From the NCBI RefSeq assembly GCF_013393905.1, contig NZ_CP040276.1, positions 214,780-278,779 of the forward strand: a stretch of 64,000 bases of DNA, in the 5' to 3' direction. Below the pieces are notes generated by a model. That model saw only the letters and a list, made by a program, of their open reading frames with translations, was not told the DNA's origin and did no database searches. Shown piece by piece: positions 24,628-33,871 of this stretch (the first letter of the stretch is position 1; each line of letters begins with the position of its first letter). Position numbers and translations under genes: made by a program. This stretch comes from Nostoc sp. C052 (GTDB lineage: Bacteria; Cyanobacteriota; Cyanobacteriia; Cyanobacteriales; Nostocaceae).

Positions 24628-24793
24628 GCTCTACCGTCAGCGATCGCTTTGAGTCAAAAAATAGGTTTGGTAAATTCTAGTTTCCATAACCTATTTTTTC
24701 GATTCCTGAAGCAAACATTGGCAGTGTAAGGATTTGGGGTTTTTGTTATCAAGCAGAGGGTAAACGCACGAATAAGAGGTTTTCATGGTTAAG
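24628..24793. other. Short spacer after the mini-element, no gene seen
   Basis: 166 bp between the mini-element and the 3' end of the replication gene. It holds a HIP1 site and an imperfect palindrome at 24659-24700 (AATAGGTTTGG ... CCATAACCTATT) that may terminate convergent transcription. Confidence 0.4.
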
Positions 24794-27700
24794 TTACCCG
24801 TCCACAGGCAACACATCTTCACTTAGCAAGGCGTAAAATTCCGGGATTTGAGCCTCGACAAGTCGCAATTCACTCGCGGCGATCGCCTCAAGTTCCAGTA
24901 CCGTCTCCCAGCGCAAATCCTCAACCCATCGCTTGAGAATGCCTTTAATCGCGTCCACCCCCTGCTTAATACCAGAGCGAAGTATTTCTACGCAGTGGAG
25001 TAGCGTAACGCGATCAGTGAAGAGAGCAGAGGGGCAGGGGGGCAGGGGGGCAGAGGGGAAAGAACTTGTACAAATTTCTTCTTTGTTCCTCAACTCCTCA
25101 ACTCCTCTGCTCCTCTGCTCCTCCGCTCCCCTGCTCTCATCTGTAGTATCCTCCCCTTGGCAATGGGAGTTCCCTATAGCATCAGGGGGGGGTGTGGATA
25201 CGGGCTGCTGATTAGGGCTTACACTATACGCAGCAGGGGTTTGAGCAGCGTAATAGGTTCGATTTTCTTTTTGATTACGCTTTTCCACGCGATGAGCAAT
25301 CACCTGGAGAGCAAATTCTAATTCCTCTTTAGATAAAGAGAAAAGTTTCACCTGTTGACCCCGTTTACCTTGCTTGCGGAAAGTCAGCTTTAGCCCCAGC
25401 TGTTCTATAAGAGTGCCTAGCAACCAAATAGGTTTACAGTCCAGGGGAATAGTAAACCCAAGAATTGCTTTGACGTGAGCAGCACAATGTATAGCGATCT
25501 CCGTCATCTTGAGCAAAGTGGGGTCATCGGCGGTAACTTCATCACCCTTCATTAAAGAAGTGAGAATTTGATGCAGCCCCAGGTTAAACCGTGCAAGCCA
25601 CCGTGCAGAATAATTGCCCCAGTCGATGCACAAAGGTAGATTGTCGCGTTCGGCGCGGTCTTTTTGGGTGACAATTGTTGGTGGGGTAGGATAAGTTTGC
25701 CCAGTTGTGGGGTCCGTAAACGATTCTTCGGGCGGGGCTAAAATGGCCTCAAGTCCAGCAATTGCCCTAATTAAGCGACCACCTTTATCCATTTCTACGA
25801 GCGATTCGGTTACTTCAATGCCGTAGGAATCAGAAATGCGGAACTTTTCACATTCAAAAATTTCGCTAGGGTCAAGGTAATCTTTGCTCTGACGGGCACG
25901 GTACTCACTAGCTGTAATATTCTTGGCCTTGGCAACAGCCGAATTGTGGGCACTATCCAAAGCTTGTGCTGCTGCTTTAAGACTTTCAAGAGATTGAGGA
26001 TCTGAATCACTGCCCACATATATAAATGTATTGCCCATTTCAGTGAGGAGCGATCGCAAATCATCACGCAGATTATTTAGAGAATAGTGGCGGTTAGCCA
26101 TAATTTGGCAGTAAGCCTCAAGCGCCCAATCTTTCTCGGCTCCGCGTTTGCCTGTTTGACGGTCAATCCGCAACAGAAAAGCAGTCATTTCATTGGTTTG
26201 GAGCAAGCGCTCTTTAATCTTGGTAGCATTGGTATCCTTGTAACCAAAGGGAGGACGCGGGGCCACCCAAATATGAAACGGGACTTTTGGACGATAACGG
26301 TAAAGCTGTTGGGCGCATTCAGTAGCAGTTTGGGAAACGCCGTGAAACACACCAAATACTAAGTCAAAATGATACTGGGAAATATCGACACCAGTACCGA
26401 GACTGGGAGAGGCGAACAAGGCATCAAAGTTTTTGACGGCGTTGGTGATATCTTTGATGAAAGCAACATTTTCATCACTGCCAGAATTATCGGAATGAAC
26501 CGACCAGATACGCCATGAAGCCCTACGGACTGGGCAAGGGGTAAGGGGTAAGGGGGAAAGGGAGGAGGAATCTGTTAATTCTTCCTTTACCCCTTCCCCT
26601 TTACCATGCACCCCTTCTCCTGCCTTTTCGTATTTGATAGTAAAGGATTTGTCGAGTTTTTTGATGAAACGCTTACTGTCGCTGGCAACCATAACTTTTT
26701 CTCCAAGCATCAGCGCTGCCGAGATTTGGGCGACTATGGCGCTCTCATTATCCCCCTCGTACCAATAAATTGTGCGTGAACCGTTTCGCCACTCGTTTTT
26801 AATGATGTAAGGTACTTCACCTTTTGGTCGCATTGCAAGAAAGAAGTTTACCGTTAAATCGTCCATGTGTGCATCAGCAATGACGACCAGTGGCGCGTTA
26901 TATACTATATATTCCAGTACTTCAAGTATTGCTGCACGGTGCTGTTTGCAAGTATTACTGTGTAGTAGGTGGGTGAGGTATTGGCAGGCTTCATCTATAA
27001 ATATGCAGCCGTAAGTGAGAGACTGAGTATTCAGCTTATGCAGGCTGTCAATAGTAATACTAAGGGCTGGGGCCTGGGCTAAACCTGTGTAACCCAAGTC
27101 GGAGTACATGGCAGTTTTGAGTCGTTCGGCAAGATTTTTCAGCAAGTTAACCCGATGTCCATTGTTGAGGAACCGTGCGTTAGGATTTTGGTCACGCCAC
27201 CAGCGCATAAGTTCAGTTTTCCCTGTACCCATGTCGCTCCAGAGTACGACCAGTCCTGATTTTGGGAAATTGAAGCTAGGGGATTTCTTCGATTTGTCTG
27301 AATCAACTCCGCCAGAATCCGTAGACTCCTTGTTTGGAGGATGTCCTTTTATAGATGGCGTGAAAAGTTGTTCCTTTTCAAGTTCATAAAGCTCAGGCAC
27401 TGTCAAGCATTTTTCTTCAAGGTCAGGAATGCACAAAGCCTCAGAGAGATACTTGACATTAACAGTGACATCTGGTTTGTACTTACTTAGTCCCCATTTT
27501 TTCGCCCGATACGAGCGCTGGTAATCGGCAAGTGATTTGGCATCGTCTACTAGAGCAGTCAGTAGAGCATCAGCATTTTCACCGCGACCAACCACAAAAT
27601 CATCAACGCCTTTTTCTGGCCCCGGCAGTAATGCAACTTCACATAAGCAACCTGCCGATTCGATTGCCTTTGCAGTGCGGACAGTGGCTTGAAACACCGA

Positions 27701-28423
27701 CCACCTGGTTTTAGAAGAAGTTTCGTGGTCAAAAAGAATTATGAACTTGCGTCCCGGTTGTGCCAAGGGCATTAAATCTGGATGCAACCGTTCATCAAAA
27801 TCCTGTTTGCCCACGCGCCCGTTCCAAATTCCCGGAAGTGCGATCGCTACAAACCCCAAAGAGAGCAAGCAAGCGGCTTTCTTCTCTCCTTCGCATAAGA
27901 TAATCGGAATCTCTGGATGCTGCTTTATCCACTCCCAAAATATTAATGGATTGAGTTGATCCAGCAAGCGCAGCGCTAAAAGTGAATGATAGCGCTTAAT
28001 TAAATAACGCTTTGCAACTTTGTCCCAGATAGGGTTAGCGACATCGAAGTAGGTAACACGGTTGGGGGTTTTGGGGGGTGACTCGTACTTAACTGCCTTG
28101 CCTTTTTGCCAATCAATGCGCGGGAAGTTAGGCTTAATTCTTCCCCACTCCATCGGTTGCCAGTTTTTGAATGGGTCAAGTGACTGAATCCATGTCCCAC
28201 CTAGTAATAGATGTTGATACATTTTTATGTATCCATCTGTTACCCGACCCGCATTCTTACGTGGGATTTTATCAGATATGAACAGGAAATCATAAACTGA
28301 TTCTCCCTCAATGTGGAAAAAGTTGCGCTTAATTAACGCCGGATGAATGGCGCTACCAGCTAACAACTCATGGTATTCCGCAGCCGTGAGATTGTTTGGA
28401 TATTCAGTTGTCGCTGCATTCAT
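24794..28423 (-). CDS. Plasmid replication protein, CyRepA1-like (DUF3854 plus helicase-like ATPase)
   Basis: A 1209-residue protein of the large cyanobacterial plasmid replication type. Residues ~20-300 hold a Toprim-like DUF3854 primase region with ILCEGEKKA (~175-183), ILFDHE (~229-234) and KGVDDF (271-276). An ATPase follows with Walker A SDMGTGKT (396-403) and Walker B CIFIDEA (~473-479), and later helicase-like motifs (SPSLGTGVDIS, QQLYRYRP). The C-terminus is helical. Two low-complexity stretches, ~615-645 and ~1105-1150, are read through heptad repeat elements that inserted in frame. It probably initiates replication of the replicon in this window; an origin is expected nearby but cannot be proven. 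Confidence 0.82.
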   Translation of the reverse strand: MNAATTEYPNNLTAAEYHELLAGSAIHPALIKRNFFHIEGESVYDFLFISDKIPRKNAGRVTDGYIKMYQHLLLGGTWIQSLDPFKNWQPMEWGRIKPNFPRIDWQKGKAVKYESPPKTPNRVTYFDVANPIWDKVAKRYLIKRYHSLLALRLLDQLNPLIFWEWIKQHPEIPIILCEGEKKAACLLSLGFVAIALPGIWNGRVGKQDFDERLHPDLMPLAQPGRKFIILFDHETSSKTRWSVFQATVRTAKAIESAGCLCEVALLPGPEKGVDDFVVGRGENADALLTALVDDAKSLADYQRSYRAKKWGLSKYKPDVTVNVKYLSEALCIPDLEEKCLTVPELYELEKEQLFTPSIKGHPPNKESTDSGGVDSDKSKKSPSFNFPKSGLVVLWSDMGTGKTELMRWWRDQNPNARFLNNGHRVNLLKNLAERLKTAMYSDLGYTGLAQAPALSITIDSLHKLNTQSLTYGCIFIDEACQYLTHLLHSNTCKQHRAAILEVLEYIVYNAPLVVIADAHMDDLTVNFFLAMRPKGEVPYIIKNEWRNGSRTIYWYEGDNESAIVAQISAALMLGEKVMVASDSKRFIKKLDKSFTIKYEKAGEGVHGKGEGVKEELTDSSSLSPLPLTPCPVRRASWRIWSVHSDNSGSDENVAFIKDITNAVKNFDALFASPSLGTGVDISQYHFDLVFGVFHGVSQTATECAQQLYRYRPKVPFHIWVAPRPPFGYKDTNATKIKERLLQTNEMTAFLLRIDRQTGKRGAEKDWALEAYCQIMANRHYSLNNLRDDLRSLLTEMGNTFIYVGSDSDPQSLESLKAAAQALDSAHNSAVAKAKNITASEYRARQSKDYLDPSEIFECEKFRISDSYGIEVTESLVEMDKGGRLIRAIAGLEAILAPPEESFTDPTTGQTYPTPPTIVTQKDRAERDNLPLCIDWGNYSARWLARFNLGLHQILTSLMKGDEVTADDPTLLKMTEIAIHCAAHVKAILGFTIPLDCKPIWLLGTLIEQLGLKLTFRKQGKRGQQVKLFSLSKEELEFALQVIAHRVEKRNQKENRTYYAAQTPAAYSVSPNQQPVSTPPPDAIGNSHCQGEDTTDESRGAEEQRSRGVEELRNKEEICTSSFPSAPLPPCPSALFTDRVTLLHCVEILRSGIKQGVDAIKGILKRWVEDLRWETVLELEAIAASELRLVEAQIPEFYALLSEDVLPVDG
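25020..25140. repeat. Heptad-arm repeat element inside the replication gene (C-terminal)
   Basis: GCAGAGGGGCAGGGG-type units and the inverse CTCCTCTGCTCC units flank a short core. They are translated as an Arg/Glu-rich and then Pro/Ser/Cys-rich insert in the C-terminal part of the replication protein. Confidence 0.8.
26530..26625. repeat. GGGGTAA heptad repeat element inside the replication gene (central)
   Basis: GGGGTAA heptads and inverse TTACCCC heptads form a hairpin-like element, read in frame as a Gly/Lys/Glu-rich then Ser/Pro/Leu-rich insert between conserved ATPase motifs. Confidence 0.75.
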
Positions 28424-28773
28424 CGGTTCTCTCCAAGGAATTTTTTGGATAGAACTCTTTCAAGCTGCGAAACCCTTACTCTAGCCTCGATATTCCGAAA
28501 ATTTACCTTCGTCACAGCACAAAATTGCCATGCGAAAGCTGCACTCGACCCCATGCGCTCTAACACTGCGCTCTTGGGGCGTTCTCTGTTTGTCATGATA
28601 TTTTCCCCTGATAACTCGGTTTACAAGTTCAGAGGGGGTTGCATCAGTTATCAGTTATCTAATCTTGGACTCTACTCCCAACTGATAACTGGTAACTATT
28701 ATTCGCGCTACTACTGCTTTTAACTACAAAATTCGGGATATTTCTTAACCAAACTTAACTTTACCTAAAATTT
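28424..28773. other. Upstream region of the replication gene
   Basis: 350 bp with no convincing gene. It holds an inverted pair of TATCAGTTATC-type words (28648-28662 against 28680-28700), the same repeat type as at 2455. Promoter elements for the replication gene are probably here, but I cannot assign boxes. Confidence 0.45.
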
Positions 28774-28941
28774 ATGAATTTCGACAGCAAAAACACACCG
28801 CAGGGAATGGACTTTCCAGGCGGCAGACCCTATAATGGATCTGGTAGCGCGGTAAAAACTCTCGGACAATTTAGTAGTCGCACCAGTGGCCAAACTTTAG
28901 CGACAACTTCTTTTGTTCCTTCGAGATCAAACCCGCTCTAG
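28774..28941 (+). CDS. Small ORF of 55 residues followed by a hairpin
   Basis: ATG at 28774, TAG at 28939-28941. The product is Gly/Ser/Thr-rich (MNFDSKNTPQGMDFPGGRPY start, ending SFVPSRSNPL) with no cysteines or membrane helix. I do not recognise it. A strong inverted repeat 25 bases after the stop could be its terminator, which is the main support for a real transcript. There is no good ribosome site upstream. It could be a small structural peptide or spurious. Confidence 0.35.
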   Translation: MNFDSKNTPQGMDFPGGRPYNGSGSAVKTLGQFSSRTSGQTLATTSFVPSRSNPL

Positions 28942-28965
28942 ATCAATATGAAATTTGCAATACGT

Positions 28966-28995
28966 AGAAAGCGCGACTCCTTAGTGGCGCTTTCT
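28966..28995 (+). terminator. Perfect nine-base hairpin, probable terminator
   Basis: AGAAAGCGC and GCGCTTTCT are perfect complements separated by 12 bases. The downstream T-run is weak, so it may be a bidirectional or factor-assisted terminator. Confidence 0.55.
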
Positions 28996-29447
28996 GCATT
29001 AAACAGTCGTACTGTTGTATCTTCACCTCCATGCCTCCTTTCAATTAGCTTGATTTTACAGAAGTTTTGGTCGTCTTACTCGGTCGAGGTAAGAGCTTTC
29101 ATTCAAATGTATTCGCAGAAGATATTTGGTTTAGGTTAAGATACCTAAACACAAGCTTTTCAAAACAAACCCATTGAATTAATCAGTGATCAAAAATACC
29201 CGCAGGCGGTGTTCCTTGGTTGACGTTGGTCAACTTCTTTCACACTTTTATGCTCAAGCTAGACCGGATAATGTACTAGAGATGCGTTAAATCTCCCTAT
29301 TAAGATGTAGCATTTAAATCAATATAGCCTAGAAAGGTAATTTGAGAACCTAGCTTCAGTTAATAATTGTGAATTTTGTAGATATTTTAAGTACTAAGGA
29401 GTAAAATGTAACTTCATGTATACCTACTTACGTAAGGAAAAGTCGGC
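28996..29447. other. Upstream region of the NTPase-kinase operon
   Basis: AT-rich 450 bp without a recognisable gene. The operon promoter is likely within the last 200 bases. AAGGAAAAG lies eight bases before the NTPase ATG. Confidence 0.45.
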
Positions 29448-30890
29448 ATGAATTCAAGCCAAGTTTTAGACGTAAAAAGAGTATTAGCTGTATTAGAAGA
29501 ACAAGTGTTTCAATCTACGGGAAGGTATTTAACAGAAGTAGAAAAAGTTCTTATTAAGGGAGTTTGGGATAGTAAAGATTATAAAGAGATGGCAAGTGAT
29601 TCGGGGTATAACGCATACTATTTGCAGCAGAAAGTAGCTCCACCACTATGGAGTATGCTTTCAGTAATTATTGGTGATGGAGTGAAAGTAACAAAAATAT
29701 CTTTGAAATCTATTTTGCTTAAGCTAGCAAAGAGCGATTATCGGAAGGAAGAGGCATCCAGATTGGATAACGATAGTTTCGTTGGCAATATTAGAATTTA
29801 TGGGGAACTACCTAAAATAAAATCTTTTTATGGACGAAAGGATGAAATTAACTATTTTAAGAAACAAATTACTCTATTTAAAGAACGCTGTATAGTTTTT
29901 ACTGGAGTTGGAGGAATAGGAAAAACTTTATTAGCCTCTAGATTGGTTGAAGAAATAACTTTTGATTCTTTAAGTAGTATATATGAATGTATAATCTGGA
30001 AAACAATTAATCATTCTTTGTCAATTGATGAGTTAGTCATTGATTTAAATAAAATTTTTCAAGTAGACATAGAAGCAAGTGAAAACTCTTTTATAGATAG
30101 CATATCTTTACTATCAAAACAGCTTCACTTACATCGTTGTCTACTAGTAATTGATGGATTTGAAAAGCTATTGTTAGCCGATGATTTTGGAAAAAGATTA
30201 CAATATGAAAAATTCCTTTTAAAACTTACAGAAGGGAAGCATGAAAGCTGCATTATTATAACAAGTCAGTTGCCTTTAAAAGAATTTGCTTCTGTGACTA
30301 CAAAACTACCTATTCGCTCTTTCAAATTAGAAGGTTTAGATGTAAACGCGGGAATGCAAATATTACAAGAAAAAGGTTTAACTGGAAAGGAATGTAAGCG
30401 ATTAATTGAAAATTATTCTGGGAATCCATCAAGTTTAGAAGCGTTGGCTGATAGAATTAATCGTTTTTTTGAGGGGAGTGTGAAAACATTTTTTAGATAT
30501 CAAACTACTATGATTGATCCTCAACTTGAAACAATGCTACATCAGCAATTTGGACAAGTTGGACTTTTAAGTAATCTTCAAAGGCAAATAATGATTTATT
30601 TGGCAGAAGAAATGTCAGAAAACTCGACTTCTATTCAATTCTCTAAACTCATTGATAATTTAAAAGAGCGAGTAGATTTCAAGTTGTCAGTTTTTGAACT
30701 AATAACAGCAATAGAAGTTTTAGAACAACGCTCGTTAATTGAAATTGCTGGTAAATCAAACAAACGAGAAGCTAGTTATAGTTTACAAGCATCTATTAAG
30801 AAGTATATTTTAGTTGATCCATTGGGATTAGTGCATAAAATACCAGATACAATACAAACAAGGGAAGTTACCTTGTGGGCTACTGCATAA
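29448..30890 (+). CDS. NB-ARC-type NTPase with N-terminal VMAP-like helical domain
   Basis: A 480-residue putative STAND/NB-ARC signalling ATPase. Residues ~8-80 resemble the N-terminal module of vWA-MoxR-associated proteins common in cyanobacteria (FQSTGRYLTEVEKVLIKGVW ... YLQQKVAPPLW). The ATPase follows, with Walker A GVGGIGKT (153-160) and Walker B LLVIDGFEK (~232-240), then a winged-helix-like arm (~380-450). It has no WD40 or TPR sensor region of its own. The next gene begins within its last codons, a GTG overlapping by 16 bp, so the NTPase and kinase are translated together. It probably acts as a switch that senses or recruits through the kinase-TPR partner; that is inference. Confidence 0.8.
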   Translation: MNSSQVLDVKRVLAVLEEQVFQSTGRYLTEVEKVLIKGVWDSKDYKEMASDSGYNAYYLQQKVAPPLWSMLSVIIGDGVKVTKISLKSILLKLAKSDYRKEEASRLDNDSFVGNIRIYGELPKIKSFYGRKDEINYFKKQITLFKERCIVFTGVGGIGKTLLASRLVEEITFDSLSSIYECIIWKTINHSLSIDELVIDLNKIFQVDIEASENSFIDSISLLSKQLHLHRCLLVIDGFEKLLLADDFGKRLQYEKFLLKLTEGKHESCIIITSQLPLKEFASVTTKLPIRSFKLEGLDVNAGMQILQEKGLTGKECKRLIENYSGNPSSLEALADRINRFFEGSVKTFFRYQTTMIDPQLETMLHQQFGQVGLLSNLQRQIMIYLAEEMSENSTSIQFSKLIDNLKERVDFKLSVFELITAIEVLEQRSLIEIAGKSNKREASYSLQASIKKYILVDPLGLVHKIPDTIQTREVTLWATA

Positions 30891-32833
30891 ATCCTCTTTG
30901 TACCCAACGTTATAATCCTGATAGCGCTGAAAATTGTTTAGCATGTGGAAATCCATTGATAATAAACGGGCGTATTCGTTTGCTACGCCCGTTGCGTTCT
31001 TTGGAGCAAAATCCATATACTTACACAGATGTCTTTGAAATTGAGGATATTGGCACAGAAGAACATCCTCAGCCTCAAATAAGAGTAATGAAAGTATTAA
31101 GATGGATTGATGATTCTAAGTTAGTTGAGCTACTTAAAAGAGAATCACTCATATTACAAATCTTAGACCATCCTGGAATTCCCAAGTCTAATAGGGAAGA
31201 TTATTTCACATTTAGGCTGAATGATAATCTTCTAGAACTACATTGTCTAGTTATGCATAAGTTTGAAGGAGAGAATTTAACTCAGTGGGTACAATCTTAT
31301 GGACGAATTAGCCAAGAAATGGCTTATGAATGGTTATTGCAGTTGATGGAGATTCTTGATTTAGTTCATCGGTCTGGTTTCTTCCACAGAGATATCAAAC
31401 CAGAAAACATTGTTCATCAACCCGACGGGAATTTAGCACTTGTTGATTTTGGTGGAGCAAGACAGCTTAGTAGAACCTACTTTGCCAAAGTCAGTACCAG
31501 TGGAGGAACTACTACAGGATTCGGTAATGGTTACGAAATAACTGCTGTTAGGACAGCTTGTTACTCTCCCTTAGAGCAAATTCATGGACAAGCCGTACCA
31601 CAGTCAGACTTTTACGCTTTAGGTAGAACTTTTGTTTACTTAGTCACAGGTATTTCTTTAATTGAAATCAAAATGGACGAGCAGACAGGAAGACTAATTT
31701 GGAGAGATAAAGCACTTCACATAGATAAATTTCTGGCTGATTTACTTGATGATATGATGGCTCCTTTTGTTGGGCAGCGCCCACAAAGTACTCAAATAAT
31801 AATACAGCGTTTGGAGCGCTTACCTAATCAATCAAAGTTTAATCGAGTAATTAAATCAAAGCCGTTTCAACTGAGTGTGTTTGTATTAGGTTTACTAAGT
31901 ATTGTTGGTTTGATATATGCATCCCTACCTCTAGTAGCAAAATATTATTTAGATTCCGGTAAAAAAGCTTATAAAGAAAATCAAATTGACCAAGCTGAGA
32001 ACGATTTTCAAAAAGCAGTATATTTGAATACTAGCTTAAAATACACAGTAGCAGATTATTTTTTAAATCAAGGTAAAGAAGCTTATAAAGAAAATAGGAT
32101 TGCTGATGCTGAAAAAGACTTTCAAAGAGCAATAAAGTATGGACATAATTTAAATAATTCAGTCTCAATTTTTTACTTTGAGAAGGGTTTACAGCATCAA
32201 AATAACCCTAAGATTGCTAGAAAAAATTACGAGCTAGCTATAAAGTACAACCCGAAAGACGATACTGCGTATAATAATTTAGCAATTGCGTGTCAGCAGT
32301 TATATGACTATAATTGTGTTAACAAAACTTACGAAATAATTTTTAAGTTAAAACCTAATAAATGGGAATCACATTACGGATTAGGTGATTTTTATGATGG
32401 ACAGGGAGAATATGATTTAGCAGAAAAGCAATATGAAATTGCTATTAGAAGTAGCGATCAAGCTATATTTGCTGTTGCGGCTTTAGCAAGATTGAAAAAT
32501 AAAAAAGGGGATCATAGAGCAGCAGCTACTTTAGCTTTAAAAGGTTTGCAGAAGACTAACAATCGGGAATTACAAGCATCGCTGTATAAAGATTTAGGAT
32601 GGGCAAGGTTAATGGAAAATAAGTTAACTGAAGCCGAAAGATATCTAGAAAAAGCAACAAAGTTAGATAGCGAAAGAACAGATGCATATTGTTTGCTATC
32701 TCAAATAGAAGAATCATTAGGTCAACTTAATTACGCCAGAGCTTATATAGATGCTTGTATCTTGACTAAATCTAGTCTACCAGAGGTGTTTCGCTGGAGA
32801 CAAGAACTGCTAGATCGGATACTTGATAAATGA
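30875..32833 (+). CDS. Ser/Thr protein kinase with zinc ribbon, membrane helix and TPRs
   Basis: A 652-residue '4-Cys' kinase. A zinc ribbon at residues 4-24 (Cys4, 9, 21, 24) precedes a complete Hanks-type kinase: Lys73 in VMKVLR, HRDIKPEN (171-178) and DFG (191-193). A membrane helix lies at ~332-355, followed by about seven TPR-like units to the C-terminus, which would face the periplasm. The start is GTG inside the NTPase gene. Such kinases with extracytoplasmic TPRs are typical of filamentous cyanobacteria. The substrates are unknown; the co-translated NTPase is the obvious candidate partner. Confidence 0.88.
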   Translation: MGYCINPLCTQRYNPDSAENCLACGNPLIINGRIRLLRPLRSLEQNPYTYTDVFEIEDIGTEEHPQPQIRVMKVLRWIDDSKLVELLKRESLILQILDHPGIPKSNREDYFTFRLNDNLLELHCLVMHKFEGENLTQWVQSYGRISQEMAYEWLLQLMEILDLVHRSGFFHRDIKPENIVHQPDGNLALVDFGGARQLSRTYFAKVSTSGGTTTGFGNGYEITAVRTACYSPLEQIHGQAVPQSDFYALGRTFVYLVTGISLIEIKMDEQTGRLIWRDKALHIDKFLADLLDDMMAPFVGQRPQSTQIIIQRLERLPNQSKFNRVIKSKPFQLSVFVLGLLSIVGLIYASLPLVAKYYLDSGKKAYKENQIDQAENDFQKAVYLNTSLKYTVADYFLNQGKEAYKENRIADAEKDFQRAIKYGHNLNNSVSIFYFEKGLQHQNNPKIARKNYELAIKYNPKDDTAYNNLAIACQQLYDYNCVNKTYEIIFKLKPNKWESHYGLGDFYDGQGEYDLAEKQYEIAIRSSDQAIFAVAALARLKNKKGDHRAAATLALKGLQKTNNRELQASLYKDLGWARLMENKLTEAERYLEKATKLDSERTDAYCLLSQIEESLGQLNYARAYIDACILTKSSLPEVFRWRQELLDRILDK

Positions 32834-32866
32834 TAAGATGCTCAAACAAATTATGTTTGTAAAACA

Positions 32867-33871
32867 ATGAAAAAGCTGATGTCTTTTGGAGGAATGTGCT
32901 GTTTAACTTCTCTAATACTAATTCATCTACCATTGCTAGCAAATGTACCGCTCATAAGAGTAAGAAGAAATCAGGTTCATTGTGATCCACAAATGGGAAG
33001 GATAATAAGTAAGGGTCACAAGCACTTGTCAGCAGGGAGCTTAATTTGTAAGGGAGATACGATCGAAGTTGTGAATGGTGATTATGTAGAATTTTTATGC
33101 TTTAGTTCTGGAAACATTTTAAATTTATCTAGTGGAACTATTCCTCTTGATAAATGTGCAGAACCTGACGAAGCCTTATCCACTTGCAATCCAACCAATA
33201 CTAATGCGTGTCACATACGAAAAGGTGGCACAGAAGGGAGCGATGAGCCAACAATCATTTCTCCTTATAGCACATCAACATTGAATTCCCGTCCAGAAAT
33301 AACTTGGACTGCTGTTAAGGGTGCTACTTCTTACAAAGTCAAAGTAAAAAGTTACGAATTTGGATGGGAAAAAGTTGTAAATCAAACTCGGCTTGCCTAC
33401 CCAAGTGATGAAAAAGAATTTCAACCGGGTACTCCATATACAATAGATGTCTTTGCATATATTGATGGTCAAGCTTTTAGCTATGATGAAACGTTTGTGG
33501 ACGTATTGTCTGTAGCTTCTCAAGAACAAATTGCACAAAAGATTAAACGCATCAAAGACTTAGGGCTACCTCCAGATGAAACTATTCTTGACGTAGATGC
33601 TATTTATACGGCAGAAAATCTTTTAAATGAAACAATTGAGATGTTAAAAATGGCAACAGCAACTAATAGCCAAAATCCGACTCTTTACAGAGTACTGGGC
33701 GATCGCTATCTGAAGGCCAAGTTGCCAAAGGAGGCGAAATCCGAATACATCAAGGCATCTGAGTTAGCGAAAAGCAGCAATAATTCCAAAGAGTTCCAAA
33801 AAGCCCAATCAGGGCTACAAGTAGTGGAATTTTACAACCAGCTTCCAACCAGGAGGAACCCACCCCAATAA
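32867..33871 (+). CDS. Secreted FecR-like/TPR protein
   Basis: A 334-residue exported protein: signal peptide (residues 1-26), a FecR-like beta domain with the 'SAGSLICKGDTIEVVNGDYV' pattern (~50-100), and four cysteines. A fibronectin-like strand region follows (~140-215, 'RPEITWTAVKGATSYKVKV'), then a helical TPR-like tail (~225-330). It lies 33 bp after the kinase gene, and its last 40 bases overlap the convergent CHAT gene. Similar proteins accompany CHAT and haemagglutination-domain genes in Nostocales. It may be the periplasmic reader of the exported module; this is inference. Confidence 0.75.
   Translation: MKKLMSFGGMCCLTSLILIHLPLLANVPLIRVRRNQVHCDPQMGRIISKGHKHLSAGSLICKGDTIEVVNGDYVEFLCFSSGNILNLSSGTIPLDKCAEPDEALSTCNPTNTNACHIRKGGTEGSDEPTIISPYSTSTLNSRPEITWTAVKGATSYKVKVKSYEFGWEKVVNQTRLAYPSDEKEFQPGTPYTIDVFAYIDGQAFSYDETFVDVLSVASQEQIAQKIKRIKDLGLPPDETILDVDAIYTAENLLNETIEMLKMATATNSQNPTLYRVLGDRYLKAKLPKEAKSEYIKASELAKSSNNSKEFQKAQSGLQVVEFYNQLPTRRNPPQ

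Noticed and set aside
33832..33871. Frameshift between the FecR-like and CHAT genes
   Set aside because: Both frames end normally; the 40-bp overlap is convergent and both C-termini look complete.
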